A stretch of DNA of 64,000 nt from Flavobacteriaceae bacterium PS02334 (GCA_029959295.1 JASCOH010000009.1:106255-170254), one strand, 5' to 3'; shown: positions 35,361 to 44,651, numbered from the stretch's first letter. Notes: generated by a model not told the origin, from the letters alone. Translations and numbers: made by a program.

Positions 35361-37157
35361 ATGAGCAATTCAACAGAAATAAATAGTGGCGGGATCGCAA
35401 CATTTGCAATAAAAATCAATGGAACTGCAATACCAGATGTTTTAAGCGTGTTCTCTATTTCTGTAGAAAAAAAAGTAAATCGAATTGCCCTAGCAAAAAT
35501 TGTAATCTTGGATGGAGAGACCAATACTGGCAAATTCGAGGCAAGTTCTTCCGCTATATTTGTTCCAGGCGCTAAAATCAGCATTGAAGCCGGATATGAC
35601 TCCCAAAATCAAACTATTTTTAAAGGATTGATAACTGCGCAGTCAATCCGCATTGATGGCCTGATCGGGTCAGCATTGGAAGTAGAATGCCGGGACGAAT
35701 CTGTAAAAATGATTGCAGCCAGGAAAAGCCATACGTTTTACAATAAAAAAGACAGCGAAATTATTTCTTCAATCATAGGAAGCTATTCTGGGCTTGTTGC
35801 TGAAGTAGTTCCTACAGATAAAATAAGTTCAGAACAAGTACAATATTATGTGACCGACTGGGATTATATCTTGTCACTTGCTGAAACGAACGGATTAATT
35901 GTGACGGCGATAAATGGAAAAATTTCTGTGGACAAGCCAGACAGCAATACTGAATCAGTGCTGACGATTACTTATGGCGACAATCTTTTAGAATTTAATG
36001 CCAAGCTAAATGCTGTCACGCAATTGTCCGAAGTAGCTTCTGCTTCTTGGGATTATAAAAAACAGCAATTGATTACTGGCCAAGCGGTCTCCAATTTATC
36101 AGGTCCAGGAAATTTATCATCTAGGCAATTATCTGAAGCTCTTGGAAATCCAGCATTCCAGCTGCAGACTTCGGCAACAGTAGATTCTGCCGATTTGAAT
36201 AACTGGTCAAAGGCGCAGATCATCAAAAGCGAATATTCAAAGATATTAGGAGAGGCTAAATTCCAAGGCACGAATTTGGCTGAACCTGGAAAATATATAA
36301 CTTTCATGGGGGTTGGAGATCGATTCAGCGGTGACCATATTATCAGCGGTGTCAGCCATAACTTATCAGAAGGAAATTGGGTTTCAGAAATTTCATTTGG
36401 CCTTTCACCTGATTGGTCTACCGAAGCGCCCGATGTCATGGCGCCTCCCGCATCTGGGCTTATTCCTGGAGCGAGAGGAATTTTTAATGGAACCGTAAAA
36501 AAAATACATGGTGATCCAGATTCTCAATATAGAATTTTAGTAAATATTCCGCTATTTGATTCAAACGGCGAAGGTATCTGGGCAAGGATGTCTAATTTTT
36601 ATTCCTCAGCTGGCGCAGGAGCCTTTTTTCTGCCTGAAGTCGGCGATGAGGTTATCCTTGGCTTTTTAAATGAAGATCCGCGCTATCCTGTAATTTTAGG
36701 AAGTTTGTATAGCAGTCCGAAAATAAAGCCTTTTGCAGGATTAAATCCGGATGAAAAAAATTCTAAAAAAGCGATTGTCTCAAAATCTGGAATTTCGGTA
36801 GAATTTGACGACGAAAATAAAACCTGGACCGTGGCGACTCCTAACAAAAATACCATAATCATCAGCGACAAAGACAAACAGATTCTGATTAAGGATGAAA
36901 ATCAAAATACCATCAAAATGTCAGACAAAGGCATCGATATGATGAGTCCGAAAAGCATAAATATTACGGCAGGCGAATCTGTAAATATCAAAGGAAATCA
37001 AGGCATTTCGATCAAATCCAGTGGCGATATAACGACTGCCGGAATAAACATCATAGAAAAAGCCGATATGAAATATAGCGCACAGGGCGCAATGGCAGCA
37101 GAAGTAGAAGGCGGAATGCAATTAACGCTGAAAGGCGCAATGGTAATGATAAATTAA
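35361..37157 (+). CDS. vgrG: T6SS spike protein VgrG (TssI, subtype iii)
   Basis: A 598-residue spike protein. The N-terminal two-thirds form the gp27-like base (for example ALEVECRDESVKMIAARKSHTFYNK). A gp5 OB-fold follows near residue 375 (RILVNIPLFDSNGEGIWARM; FLPEVGDEVILGFLNEDPRYPVILGSLY). A C-terminal beta-helix is made of short repeats (IIISDKDKQILIKDENQN, IKMSDKGIDMMSPKSINI). It has no toxin extension, so it is a plain spike. A PAAR gene follows after 5 bases. The pair stands 7 kb from the other T6SS genes with its own promoter. Confidence 0.92.
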   Translation: MSNSTEINSGGIATFAIKINGTAIPDVLSVFSISVEKKVNRIALAKIVILDGETNTGKFEASSSAIFVPGAKISIEAGYDSQNQTIFKGLITAQSIRIDGLIGSALEVECRDESVKMIAARKSHTFYNKKDSEIISSIIGSYSGLVAEVVPTDKISSEQVQYYVTDWDYILSLAETNGLIVTAINGKISVDKPDSNTESVLTITYGDNLLEFNAKLNAVTQLSEVASASWDYKKQQLITGQAVSNLSGPGNLSSRQLSEALGNPAFQLQTSATVDSADLNNWSKAQIIKSEYSKILGEAKFQGTNLAEPGKYITFMGVGDRFSGDHIISGVSHNLSEGNWVSEISFGLSPDWSTEAPDVMAPPASGLIPGARGIFNGTVKKIHGDPDSQYRILVNIPLFDSNGEGIWARMSNFYSSAGAGAFFLPEVGDEVILGFLNEDPRYPVILGSLYSSPKIKPFAGLNPDEKNSKKAIVSKSGISVEFDDENKTWTVATPNKNTIIISDKDKQILIKDENQNTIKMSDKGIDMMSPKSINITAGESVNIKGNQGISIKSSGDITTAGINIIEKADMKYSAQGAMAAEVEGGMQLTLKGAMVMIN

Positions 37158-37162
37158 TAGAT

Positions 37163-37462
37163 ATGCCACCAGCAGCAAGAATTACAGACTTTCACCAATG
37201 TCCGATGACAACTCCAGCCACGGTTCCGATTCCGCATGTCGGAGGCCCGATTGTAGGCCCAGGAGCACCCAATGTTTTAATCGGCGGATTGCCCGCTGCA
37301 AGAGTCGGCGACATGGCTGTATGCGTCGGTCCGCCAGATACTATTACAAAAGGATCGGCAACCGTAATGATTGGCGGTCTTCCGGCTGCCAGAATGGGCG
37401 ACACAACAGCGCACGGCGGCACAATTGCCATTGGAGCCTTTAATGTAATGATTGGAGGCTAA
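37163..37462 (+). CDS. PAAR-domain spike-tip protein
   Basis: A 99-residue protein that is only a PAAR domain: MPPAARITDFHQCP at the start, then repeated GLPAARVGDMAVC and GLPAARMGDTTAHGG blocks, with His and Cys residues placed for zinc. It sharpens the tip of VgrG. No C-terminal toxin domain is present, so any cargo must bind by another route. No effector or immunity gene follows; the next gene is convergent. Confidence 0.93.
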   Translation: MPPAARITDFHQCPMTTPATVPIPHVGGPIVGPGAPNVLIGGLPAARVGDMAVCVGPPDTITKGSATVMIGGLPAARMGDTTAHGGTIAIGAFNVMIGG

Positions 37463-37582
37463 GAAAAACTGTACTATTTACAGACTTGCAATGAAATACA
37501 TAAATCTTCTTTAACAGATAATTTTAGTGTAAAGCAGAGGTTTACCCATTTAGCGCTTTCTAAATAATTACGATAAAAAAAA

Positions 37583-37609
37583 GCAACAGCTTTGAACCAA
37601 AACTGTTGC
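37583..37609 (-). terminator. Terminator of the alcohol dehydrogenase gene
   Basis: GCAACAG / CTGTTGC inverted repeat (37583-37589, 37603-37609) followed on the minus strand by a run of T. It lies 24 bases after the dehydrogenase stop and may also end the VgrG-PAAR transcript. Confidence 0.8.
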
Positions 37610-37632
37610 CTTTAAAATTAGATTAAAATCGC

Positions 37633-38700
37633 TTAGTTTTTCAACGAAGCCATATCAATTACAAAACGGTATTTCACATCGCTTTTCAACATTCTTTCAT
37701 AAGCGCCGTTGATGTCTTGCATGTTGATCATTTCGATTTCAGAAACGATATTGTGCTTCCCGCAGAAATCTAATAATTCTTGCGTTTCAGCGATTCCACC
37801 GATGACAGAACCGGCTACCGATTTTCTTCCCATGATCATTGGAACAGAATTCAGCATTGGATCTAATGGTCCTAAATAGCCAACTAAAACTAAAGTTCCG
37901 TTGATGTTTAAGGTAGCTACATAAGGATTCACGTCGTGAATTGAAGGAACTGTATCGATGATCAAATCAAATTTCCCTGCAACTGATTTCATTTGTGAAT
38001 CATCCGTAGAAATAATTACCTCATCTGCTCCTAAATCTTTTGCATCCTGAATCTTATCCGGAGTTCTTGAAAATAAGGTAACCGAAGCGCCAAGTCCTTT
38101 TGCCAATTTGACTGCCATGTGGCCTAAACCGCCCAAACCGACTACGGCAACTTTGCTTCCTTCTTTCACATTCCAGTGTCTCAATGGCGACCAAGTCGTG
38201 ATTCCGGCGCAAAGCAAAGGCGAAACTGCAGCCAAATCTAAATTTTCAGGAACTCTCAAGACGAAAGCTTCATCAACGACAACTTTTTCAGAATAGCCTC
38301 CGAAAGTCTGCCTATTCAAATGCTTGTCTTTTCCGTTATAAGTTCCTGTAAATCCGTTTAGGCAGTATTGTTCCAAATCATGCTTACAGCTTTCGCAAGT
38401 TCTGCAAGAATCTACCATACAGCCCACTCCCACTACATCTCCAACTTTAAATTTTGAGACTTCATTGCCAACAGCTGTTACTTTTCCAACAATTTCATGG
38501 CCTGGAACGGCAGGATAAAGCGTTCCTCCCCAATCATTTCTGGCGGTATGCAAATCAGAATGGCATACGCCACAAAATAAGATATCGATTTCAACATCTT
38601 TTGGCAGAACATTTCTGCGCTCGATGGTCATTTGCTTTACATCTGCCACTTTAGATTCCACTCCGAAAGCCTTCACATTTGTCGTATTTGTTGTGCTCAT
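37633..38700 (-). CDS. Zinc-dependent NAD(P) alcohol dehydrogenase
   Basis: A 355-residue medium-chain dehydrogenase of the YahK/cinnamyl-alcohol type. Catalytic zinc ligands are Cys in FCGVCHSD and the GHE motif near residue 68. Structural zinc cysteines occur in the CRTCESCKHDLEQYC stretch. The Rossmann motif VVGLGGLGHMAV near residue 185 binds NAD(P), and SRTPDK suggests preference for NADPH (Ser and Arg after the second strand). It reduces aldehydes to alcohols. It stands alone with its own terminator. Confidence 0.92.
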   Translation of the reverse strand: MSTTNTTNVKAFGVESKVADVKQMTIERRNVLPKDVEIDILFCGVCHSDLHTARNDWGGTLYPAVPGHEIVGKVTAVGNEVSKFKVGDVVGVGCMVDSCRTCESCKHDLEQYCLNGFTGTYNGKDKHLNRQTFGGYSEKVVVDEAFVLRVPENLDLAAVSPLLCAGITTWSPLRHWNVKEGSKVAVVGLGGLGHMAVKLAKGLGASVTLFSRTPDKIQDAKDLGADEVIISTDDSQMKSVAGKFDLIIDTVPSIHDVNPYVATLNINGTLVLVGYLGPLDPMLNSVPMIMGRKSVAGSVIGGIAETQELLDFCGKHNIVSEIEMINMQDINGAYERMLKSDVKYRFVIDMASLKN

Positions 38701-38898
38701 TATATTTAGTTTTTAAATTTATTCGAAGTTACAAAATCTGATTGTGGCTGAATTGCGAGAATCAAACATTTTTCTTTAATAAAAATTACTGCATCTATTT
38801 TGGAAATTTATTGGAAACTCTTTCCCTGAAACCTGAATCTAAATAGTTAGCTTGAATATTTCGTTTGAGAAATGAAAAGTAAGAATAACTAATAAAAA

Positions 38899-38930
38899 AA
38901 TCCCAACTAGAATAATACAGTTGGGATTTT
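38899..38930 (-). terminator. Terminator of the GH3 gene
   Basis: AAATCCCAACT / AGTTGGGATTT, an 11-bp perfect inverted repeat with flanking A and T runs, just past the GH3 stop codon. Confidence 0.85.
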
Positions 38931-38950
38931 TATTTAATATTTAGCAGCGT

Positions 38951-41167
38951 TTAGTTCAATTTGAATTTTACTTTGCTTTTGATATCTGCAGAAGAAGCTC
39001 CGATCAGCGCTTCAAAATCACCCGGTTCAGCAACCCAGTCGTGTTTTTTATCATCAAAAAAGCTCAAGGCCGTTTTGTCGATAGTGAACGTAACTGTTTT
39101 TTCTTCACCCGCTTTTAAAGCCACTTTTTCAAATCCTTTCAGCTCTTTTATCGGACGCGACAATGACGATTTCACATCTGTGATATACAATTGCACAACC
39201 TCTGAACCTTCACGTTTTCCTGTATTTTTAACTTTTACGCTGAATGTAATCTTATCTGAAGAAGCCATTGCATTTTTGTCTGCAGTTGCTTTTCCATATT
39301 CAAAAGTCGTATAGCTCAATCCGTGGCCGAAAGAGAAAAGCGGTTTCACATTTTGCTTGTCAGCCCAGCGGTATCCAACAAAAATTCCTTCGTTGTAATG
39401 CACTTCTTTATCGCCTGGAAAATCTCCCAAAGCATGCGCTCCGTTATCTTCTAATTTTACTGGGAACGTAAAAGTCAGCTTTCCAGAAGGATTTACGTCT
39501 CCAACCAAAACCGAAGCCAGTGCATTTCCTGCTTCAGTACCTAAAAACCAGCCTTGAACGATTCCCGGAACTTGATTTACCCACGGCATTGCTACCGCAT
39601 TTCCTGAAATATTCACGAATACTAGATTTTTGTTTGCTTTCACCAATTCGGTAATTAATTTATCTTGTTCATAAGGAAGCCCCAAGCTCTTGCGATCGTG
39701 GCCTTCGCTGTCTTGATAGTCGCTTTTGTTTAAGCCTCCGACAAAAATAACGATGTCTGCGCTTTTTGCAACTTTCAAGGCTTCTGCTTTTAATTCTTCC
39801 GCTGAACGCTTTTCAGATAAATCCTGGCCAGAAACTACGCCGTTATAATCACTGCTTGCATCGCCTACATAACCGCGCGCATAAACGATTTCAGCATCTT
39901 TCCCTACTCTTTTCTTTAATCCGTCAAGCGGAGAAATTTCATATTTTGCTTTCAGTGAAGAACTTCCGCCTCCGACAGTCATCATTTTTATGGCATTCTC
40001 GCCGATTACGGCAATCCTTTTTGTCTTTTTAAGATTTATGGGAAGGATATTGTTTTTGTTCTGAAGCAATACGATTCCTTCCTCCGCAATTTTACGTCCC
40101 GCTAAAGCATGCTCTTCAGTCCCGAATGAGCCTAAAGGCCTGTCTTTTGCCATGGTAGTTAAAAAAGAAAGGCGTAAGACGCGGCGCACTTTGTCATCCA
40201 GTTCCTTAGTCCCGACTTCTCCAGATTTGATCAATTTTAAATAAGGCTGTGCTAGATAATAGCTGTCGTAAGCATTGCTGTGCCCTTTAGAAAGTCCGTC
40301 AGTCCAAGTCCCGAATTCCAAATCCATTCCGTTGAAAATCGCTTCTTTGGTATTATTTACGCCACCCCAGTCAGCAACTACAGTTCCTTCAAAGCCCCAT
40401 TCGCCTTTCAAGATGTCATTCAAAAGATATTGGTTATGGCACGCTTGCTGTCCTTTATATCTGTTGTAAGCGCCCATGATCGTCCAAGTTTTTCCTTCTT
40501 GAACCGCAGCCTTGAAAGCAGGAAGGTAGATTTCATACAAAGCGCGGTCGTCAACATTCACATTCACCGTGTGGCGGTTGGTTTCTTGATTGTTCAAGGC
40601 AAAATGCTTTACGCAGGCAGCCACGCCGTTCGACTGGACTCCTTGAATATAAGGAACGACCATTTTCGACGTCAGGAAAGGATCTTCGCCCATGTATTCG
40701 AAGTTTCTTCCGTTTAAAGGCGATCTGTAAATATTTACGCCGGGTCCCAGCAGTACGTTTTTATTTCTGTAGCGCGCTTCTTCCCCGATAGATTTTCCAT
40801 AAAGCAAGCTCATGTCTTTGTTCCAAGTTGCGGCCAAAGCCGTAAGTGCTGGAAACGCGATGCAGGAATCATTCGTCCATTTGGCCTGGTCCCATTCGTC
40901 CCACAAAACTTCAGGGCGGATGCCGTGCGGTCCGTCAGTCATCCAGTTATCAGGAATTCCAAGCCTCGGCACGCCCGGCGAACTGAATTTTGACTGCGCA
41001 TGGATCATCGCAATTTTTTCTTCTAAAGTCATTCTTGAAAGTGCGTCTTCGACTCTTTCCTGGAGCGGCTTGGTATTGTCTTGATAGGCGGGAACTTTCT
41101 TTTGCGCATTCATGCTGGAAACGCCCAAGAAAAGCGCCACGGCAACTGCAATACTGTTTTTCAGCAT
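38951..41167 (-). CDS. Secreted GH3 beta-glucosidase
   Basis: A 738-residue GH3 enzyme with signal peptide (AVALFLGVSSMNAQ). The N-terminal TIM barrel contains the GTVVADWGGVNNTKEA stretch whose Asp is the GH3 nucleophile (near residue 262). The second alpha/beta sandwich domain carries KKTKRIAVIGENA and SADIVIFVGG, and the C-terminal fibronectin-like domain includes FGHGLSYTTFEYGKA and ends in a beta-sandwich. It releases glucose from beta-linked oligosaccharides in the periplasm. A DUF1349 gene lies 24 bases upstream in the same direction. Confidence 0.93.
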   Translation of the reverse strand: MLKNSIAVAVALFLGVSSMNAQKKVPAYQDNTKPLQERVEDALSRMTLEEKIAMIHAQSKFSSPGVPRLGIPDNWMTDGPHGIRPEVLWDEWDQAKWTNDSCIAFPALTALAATWNKDMSLLYGKSIGEEARYRNKNVLLGPGVNIYRSPLNGRNFEYMGEDPFLTSKMVVPYIQGVQSNGVAACVKHFALNNQETNRHTVNVNVDDRALYEIYLPAFKAAVQEGKTWTIMGAYNRYKGQQACHNQYLLNDILKGEWGFEGTVVADWGGVNNTKEAIFNGMDLEFGTWTDGLSKGHSNAYDSYYLAQPYLKLIKSGEVGTKELDDKVRRVLRLSFLTTMAKDRPLGSFGTEEHALAGRKIAEEGIVLLQNKNNILPINLKKTKRIAVIGENAIKMMTVGGGSSSLKAKYEISPLDGLKKRVGKDAEIVYARGYVGDASSDYNGVVSGQDLSEKRSAEELKAEALKVAKSADIVIFVGGLNKSDYQDSEGHDRKSLGLPYEQDKLITELVKANKNLVFVNISGNAVAMPWVNQVPGIVQGWFLGTEAGNALASVLVGDVNPSGKLTFTFPVKLEDNGAHALGDFPGDKEVHYNEGIFVGYRWADKQNVKPLFSFGHGLSYTTFEYGKATADKNAMASSDKITFSVKVKNTGKREGSEVVQLYITDVKSSLSRPIKELKGFEKVALKAGEEKTVTFTIDKTALSFFDDKKHDWVAEPGDFEALIGASSADIKSKVKFKLN

Positions 41168-41190
41168 AGTGTATGTATTAAATGTGATAA

Positions 41191-41835
41191 TTATTTGTTG
41201 TTTTCAAGCCATTTTAATCTTCTGGCATCCGGAAGGTGTTTTACTTCAAATCCTTCAAAAATAGCATTGAAGCCGTTACCGTCAGGCGAAGCGGCAGTCA
41301 TTCCGATCATGACGGGCTTATTGTCTGGAAAAGAAGCCAGTCTGACCATCGTGTACTTTTTGTCATCCAAAGAATAGAAAATCTCAACAGCATCAAGCCT
41401 TCTTACCACTTTTATCCACACTGATTTTGGTTTTTCAGTCAATTCGATAACGCTCCAGTCGCTTTTTTCATTGGTCACTACAGAACTGATATTCATGTTT
41501 CCGTCAACGAATTCTACGCCCGTCTTGATCCAAGTTTTTTCATCGATTCTAAGCATTAGTCCGGTCTGGTCGAAACGCGTTTTATATTCGCCCGTAATTT
41601 TAACCTTCGCTTCAAATTCGCCTCCAACCGTCGTGTAATAAAACGGACCGTCGTCCACTGTGAATCCATAATGCGTTATGCGCCAGTAATCTGTTTTTGG
41701 AGTGACAAACATCGAAAGCGATTTCGAATCGGCTTTCCATTTTTCAGGCTGGTTGAACCACTGCATCTTTTCGCTGTTTTGGGCAAATGAGCCAAATGCC
41801 GTCAGCATCAAAATTAATAGGGAAGTTTTTTTCAT
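41191..41835 (-). CDS. Secreted DUF1349 (concanavalin-like) protein
   Basis: A 214-residue protein with a signal peptide (LLILMLTAFGSFAQ). DUF1349 proteins are concanavalin-like beta-sandwiches; the marks are FVTPKTDYWRITHYG near residue 44, DQTGLMLRIDEKTWIKTGVEF near residue 92 and MIGMTAASPDGNGFNAIFEGFEV near the end. The molecular role is not settled, perhaps sugar binding. It is the first gene of a two-gene transcript with GH3. Confidence 0.85.
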   Translation of the reverse strand: MKKTSLLILMLTAFGSFAQNSEKMQWFNQPEKWKADSKSLSMFVTPKTDYWRITHYGFTVDDGPFYYTTVGGEFEAKVKITGEYKTRFDQTGLMLRIDEKTWIKTGVEFVDGNMNISSVVTNEKSDWSVIELTEKPKSVWIKVVRRLDAVEIFYSLDDKKYTMVRLASFPDNKPVMIGMTAASPDGNGFNAIFEGFEVKHLPDARRLKWLENNK

Positions 41836-41936
41836 ATAGTAAAGTATATTGTTGGCATTTGGTTTTATTAAATTGAAGGAAAACCAAATCAGATTGTAAA
41901 GCTATAACGATATAGTATTTCTAAAACTTTTACAGT

Positions 41937-42016
41937 AAAAAAAGTAGTAGCTAAAAGTATTCAATGTATTAAACAACAACAACTTATGATTTAAAAAAAC
42001 ACAAAAAAAGTAGTAG
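41937..42016. repeat. Pair of 14-base direct repeats
   Basis: AAAAAAAGTAGTAG occurs at 41937-41950 and 42003-42016, 66 bases apart, in the gap between the DUF1349 gene start and the DUF6377 gene end. It may be a regulatory element of the DUF1349-GH3 transcript or chance in AT-rich DNA. Confidence 0.35.
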
Positions 42017-42030
42017 ATTTATAGCTATTT

Positions 42031-43671
42031 TTATGCTTTTCCGGTAATTATTCCTATTTTCGAAACCATTTCTTCAAACTCGTCTCGAGAAACGGCGGCC
42101 TTGTTCCTGCCTTTTGTTCGGTAATTATAAATAGTGCTTAATGAATACCTCAGGAAGGCGGCAATTTTGACGCTGTCTGTAATTCCAAGCCGAATCAGTG
42201 CGAAAATTCGAAGTTCCGTATTCAATAATTCGCCTTGCTTCAAGATTACCTGTTCGTCTTTTATAAGCAGGGAATTGAAATCTTTCACAAATGTCGGGTA
42301 CAAATTCAGGAAGATGTTATCGAAATTTTTATACAATTCTTCAAGCTCATTGTCGACGACGGTTGTAGATTTCAGCATTTTGAACAGTTCGTCCAGCTGT
42401 TTGTCAGTTGCCTTCTTGTTCAGGCTTTTTCGGTAGTTCTCAAGCTTGTTGATATAAGTCGAGCACAAGTCAAAAAAATGCGCGATATATTCCTCTTTCA
42501 CATGATTCGATTCTGACAATTGTGCGTTCATTTCGTGCAGCTGCGCATTTGTTTCGCTGATATCTTTGTTCAGGTCGGCCAGCTTCTGGCTGCTCAGGTG
42601 CAGTTCTTCCTTGATTCTGGAAACCTTTTTCATCTGCCTGTAGACATAAACGATGGCGATGATCAGAAAAGCCGAAAGGATGCTGATCAAAAGCAGGTAG
42701 GTCTGCAACTGTCCTTTTCGCTTGGCTTCCTTGTCAAGATAGGCCGTGTTGATGATCGAATAGAGCTCTGAAATCTGGAGCGTTCGAAATTTTACATTGC
42801 AGAAAATCGCATCTTCAATCGCCGATTTTGTAAAACGGTAAGCATTATCGATATCGCCAGATTCATAATAGATCAGCGCCAGGTTTTGAACAGAAGCATT
42901 GTCTTTGGTAGAATTCTTGATGTCCGCAGTTGCAGATATGACATAGTAGCTTCTTTCCAGTTCCGGATTCTCTTCTATTTTGTAAGTAAGCCCGATCAGG
43001 TAGGCAATCATCGCAAAATCTTGGTCTTTTTGTTTTGCTGTTTTAAAAAGCTGCAGTAGATTTTTTTGGGAAATTTCCACATTCCCGTTAAAGATATTTT
43101 TCTGCGCCTGGTTGATCTTATATTTGACAGAAGAAGGATTTAAAGTAGATAATAGCGAATCGCGGTACGCTTCAATCTGTGGTACATATTGGCCGTTATA
43201 AGTACTTGTAGCATAATGCTCTAGAAACTGTCCGTAAACTTCATAATACATCGAAAGCAACTCTCCTGAAACGGTCTTTTTGTTGAAATTTTTAAGAATC
43301 GATTCTGACTCGAGGTATTTCCCTGAAGAAGAATAAAGGTTGGCCAGCTGGAGCTGGGAAATATCTCCTATGTCCTTATTTTTTAGCAGGCTGGCAATCC
43401 GCTGGTTCTTTTTTACGTAATAAATCGCAGAATCCACCTTGAACTTTCGGTATTCTTGGTACAGCTTTTTATTGCAGTCATATTCTTCCTCCAGTGAAAG
43501 GTCGCCGGAAAGAATCTTCTTTAGGCTGGCAATCCGCTTCTCTTTCAGCTTGTCGTATTCCGGCTTGTGGGAAATCGCATAATTGAATGTTGCAAAAATA
43601 GAATCCGTCTGTGCCGAAACGCAGGAAGCATTGGCCGCAATAAAAAATAGAAGCAGGATTGTTTTTTTCAC
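42031..43671 (-). CDS. DUF6377-type TPR membrane regulator
   Basis: A signal peptide (ILLLFFIAANASCVSAQ) is followed by TPR-like helices to about residue 320, one membrane helix (YLLLISILSAFLIIAIVYVY), a coiled coil and a C-terminal helix-turn-helix (IRLGITDSVKIAAFLRYSLSTIYNYR). This matches Bacteroidota DUF6377-type membrane-anchored regulators with a LuxR-like ending. The GTG at 43671 is chosen as start because it puts the signal peptide first; a 60-codon upstream extension looks non-coding. A -7 box TATATTTG on the minus strand at 43692-43699 supports this start. It may control the neighbouring DUF1349-GH3 transcript. Confidence 0.75.
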   Translation of the reverse strand: MKKTILLLFFIAANASCVSAQTDSIFATFNYAISHKPEYDKLKEKRIASLKKILSGDLSLEEEYDCNKKLYQEYRKFKVDSAIYYVKKNQRIASLLKNKDIGDISQLQLANLYSSSGKYLESESILKNFNKKTVSGELLSMYYEVYGQFLEHYATSTYNGQYVPQIEAYRDSLLSTLNPSSVKYKINQAQKNIFNGNVEISQKNLLQLFKTAKQKDQDFAMIAYLIGLTYKIEENPELERSYYVISATADIKNSTKDNASVQNLALIYYESGDIDNAYRFTKSAIEDAIFCNVKFRTLQISELYSIINTAYLDKEAKRKGQLQTYLLLISILSAFLIIAIVYVYRQMKKVSRIKEELHLSSQKLADLNKDISETNAQLHEMNAQLSESNHVKEEYIAHFFDLCSTYINKLENYRKSLNKKATDKQLDELFKMLKSTTVVDNELEELYKNFDNIFLNLYPTFVKDFNSLLIKDEQVILKQGELLNTELRIFALIRLGITDSVKIAAFLRYSLSTIYNYRTKGRNKAAVSRDEFEEMVSKIGIITGKA

Positions 43672-43708
43672 TTTTTGTAAATCAGAATGGGCAAATATAA
43701 TAAATGAA

Positions 43709-43787
43709 AACCTGATTACGCCATCCTCTTTCGTCGAGGATGTTCTTTCTGGGTCAAAGTGCCCAGCACAATTCAGTCGCACAGGTT
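43709..43787. other. Three-way junction-like inverted repeats
   Basis: AACCTG (43709-43714) pairs with CAGGTT (43782-43787), enclosing CATCCTC/GAGGATG (43722-43728, 43736-43742) and CTGGG/CCCAG (43749-43753, 43762-43766). The three stems suit a folded RNA of about 79 nt on either strand. No known riboswitch or tRNA consensus fits. Confidence 0.35.
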
Positions 43788-44065
43788 CGAGATATGAAAT
43801 AAAGAGGATAAAGTACATAGATCTAGCAACTGAATTCTGCCTGAATTTCAAGGGAGTGATCTAGGGGCTTATAAAAAGAAATTAAACCGAATTATATTTA
43901 TAAGTTGCTTTCTCTTAGATTTTTAAGTGGCAAAAAAGTAGCTGACCTTGGCATTTTTTATTGCTGTCAGCCCTTGCTCTCATTGATTTTCTTCAACTAT
44001 AATAGTATAAATAATATAATTAATGGTGTAATAATAACGGGGCTTCGAAATATATCTTTGTAGAG

Positions 44066-44160
44066 AGCATTGTCCAAAAGGGGGCTTGAGGGCTATAGCT
44101 AAAGTTGGAACACTAATTATTCCACCACAAAAACGGAGCCTGGCAGGGCTCCGTTTTTTT
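44066..44160 (+). ncRNA. Candidate small RNA with own promoter and terminator
   Basis: A -7 box TATCTTTG lies at 44053-44060, and a strong terminator at 44132-44160. The roughly 95 bases between them contain no ORF but have a GGAA/TTCC hairpin. There is no upstream plus-strand gene that would need this terminator, which is the main argument for a free-standing transcript. Confidence 0.5.
44132..44160 (+). terminator. Strong intrinsic terminator
   Basis: AACGGAGCC / GGCTCCGTT stem with a 6-base loop and eight or more T following, oriented to the plus strand. Confidence 0.85.
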
Positions 44161-44234
44161 TATTGTTAACCTTAAGAAATCCATAGGATTAAAAATTGCT
44201 GTTTTTTGGATATAGCATTCAGAAATTTAAATTA

Positions 44235-44651
44235 TCATTTCTTGCCGAGTTCGGGCTTGTCCATCGCAGGGTCATAATCTACAAAAAAGTTGATCCAGAT
44301 ATTTCTGGAAACCCGCATGATGATGGGCATGAAAAGCACCAGCGTGGCTATTATCGAAGCAAAGGCGATTTTAAGATTGGCATCGAAGAGAAAGCGACTG
44401 ATGACAAAGGCGGCCACCCCGAAAGCGATACCCACGCCATAGCTCACGTACATTGCGCCGAAGAAAAACGAAGGCTCAATTTTATATTTGAAGCCGCAGT
44501 GTTGGCAGTGCTCGTGCATCTCGAACACGTCGGCAAGGTTATAGGCATTAGGGTTCACATACATTTTCTCATTCTGGCATTTCGGGCAGGTGCTTGTGGC
44601 AATGCTGTAGAGTTTGGTTCCTTTTTTCATGATTTCGGTAGCTTGTGTCAT
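44235..44651 (-). CDS. DUF983 membrane protein
   Basis: A 138-residue protein with two CxxC pairs at the N-terminus (CPKCQNEKMY and CQHCGFKYKIEPS) and two membrane helices after FFFGAMYVSYGVGIAF. This is the DUF983 pattern, in which a zinc-ribbon-like segment is followed by a hairpin membrane domain. The function is not known. It stands alone. Confidence 0.88.
   Translation of the reverse strand: MTQATEIMKKGTKLYSIATSTCPKCQNEKMYVNPNAYNLADVFEMHEHCQHCGFKYKIEPSFFFGAMYVSYGVGIAFGVAAFVISRFLFDANLKIAFASIIATLVLFMPIIMRVSRNIWINFFVDYDPAMDKPELGKK

Larger units (their letters stand above)
43672..44234. other. 563-base gap with structured RNA signals
   Basis: The gap holds a -7 box for the DUF6377 gene, a three-stem inverted-repeat structure at 43709-43787 and a candidate small RNA at about 44066-44160. 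The rest is AT-rich and shows no ORF of note. Confidence 0.5.

Noticed and set aside
43781-43790. tRNA T-arm-like GGTTCGA
   Set aside because: The needed pairing strand is missing after it, and there is no acceptor stem, so this is not a tRNA.
43672-43851. 60-residue N-terminal extension of the DUF6377-type protein
   Set aside because: It has no domain, overlaps a hairpin-rich stretch and would hide the clear signal peptide that starts at GTG 43671; the -7 box at 43692-43699 also lies inside it.
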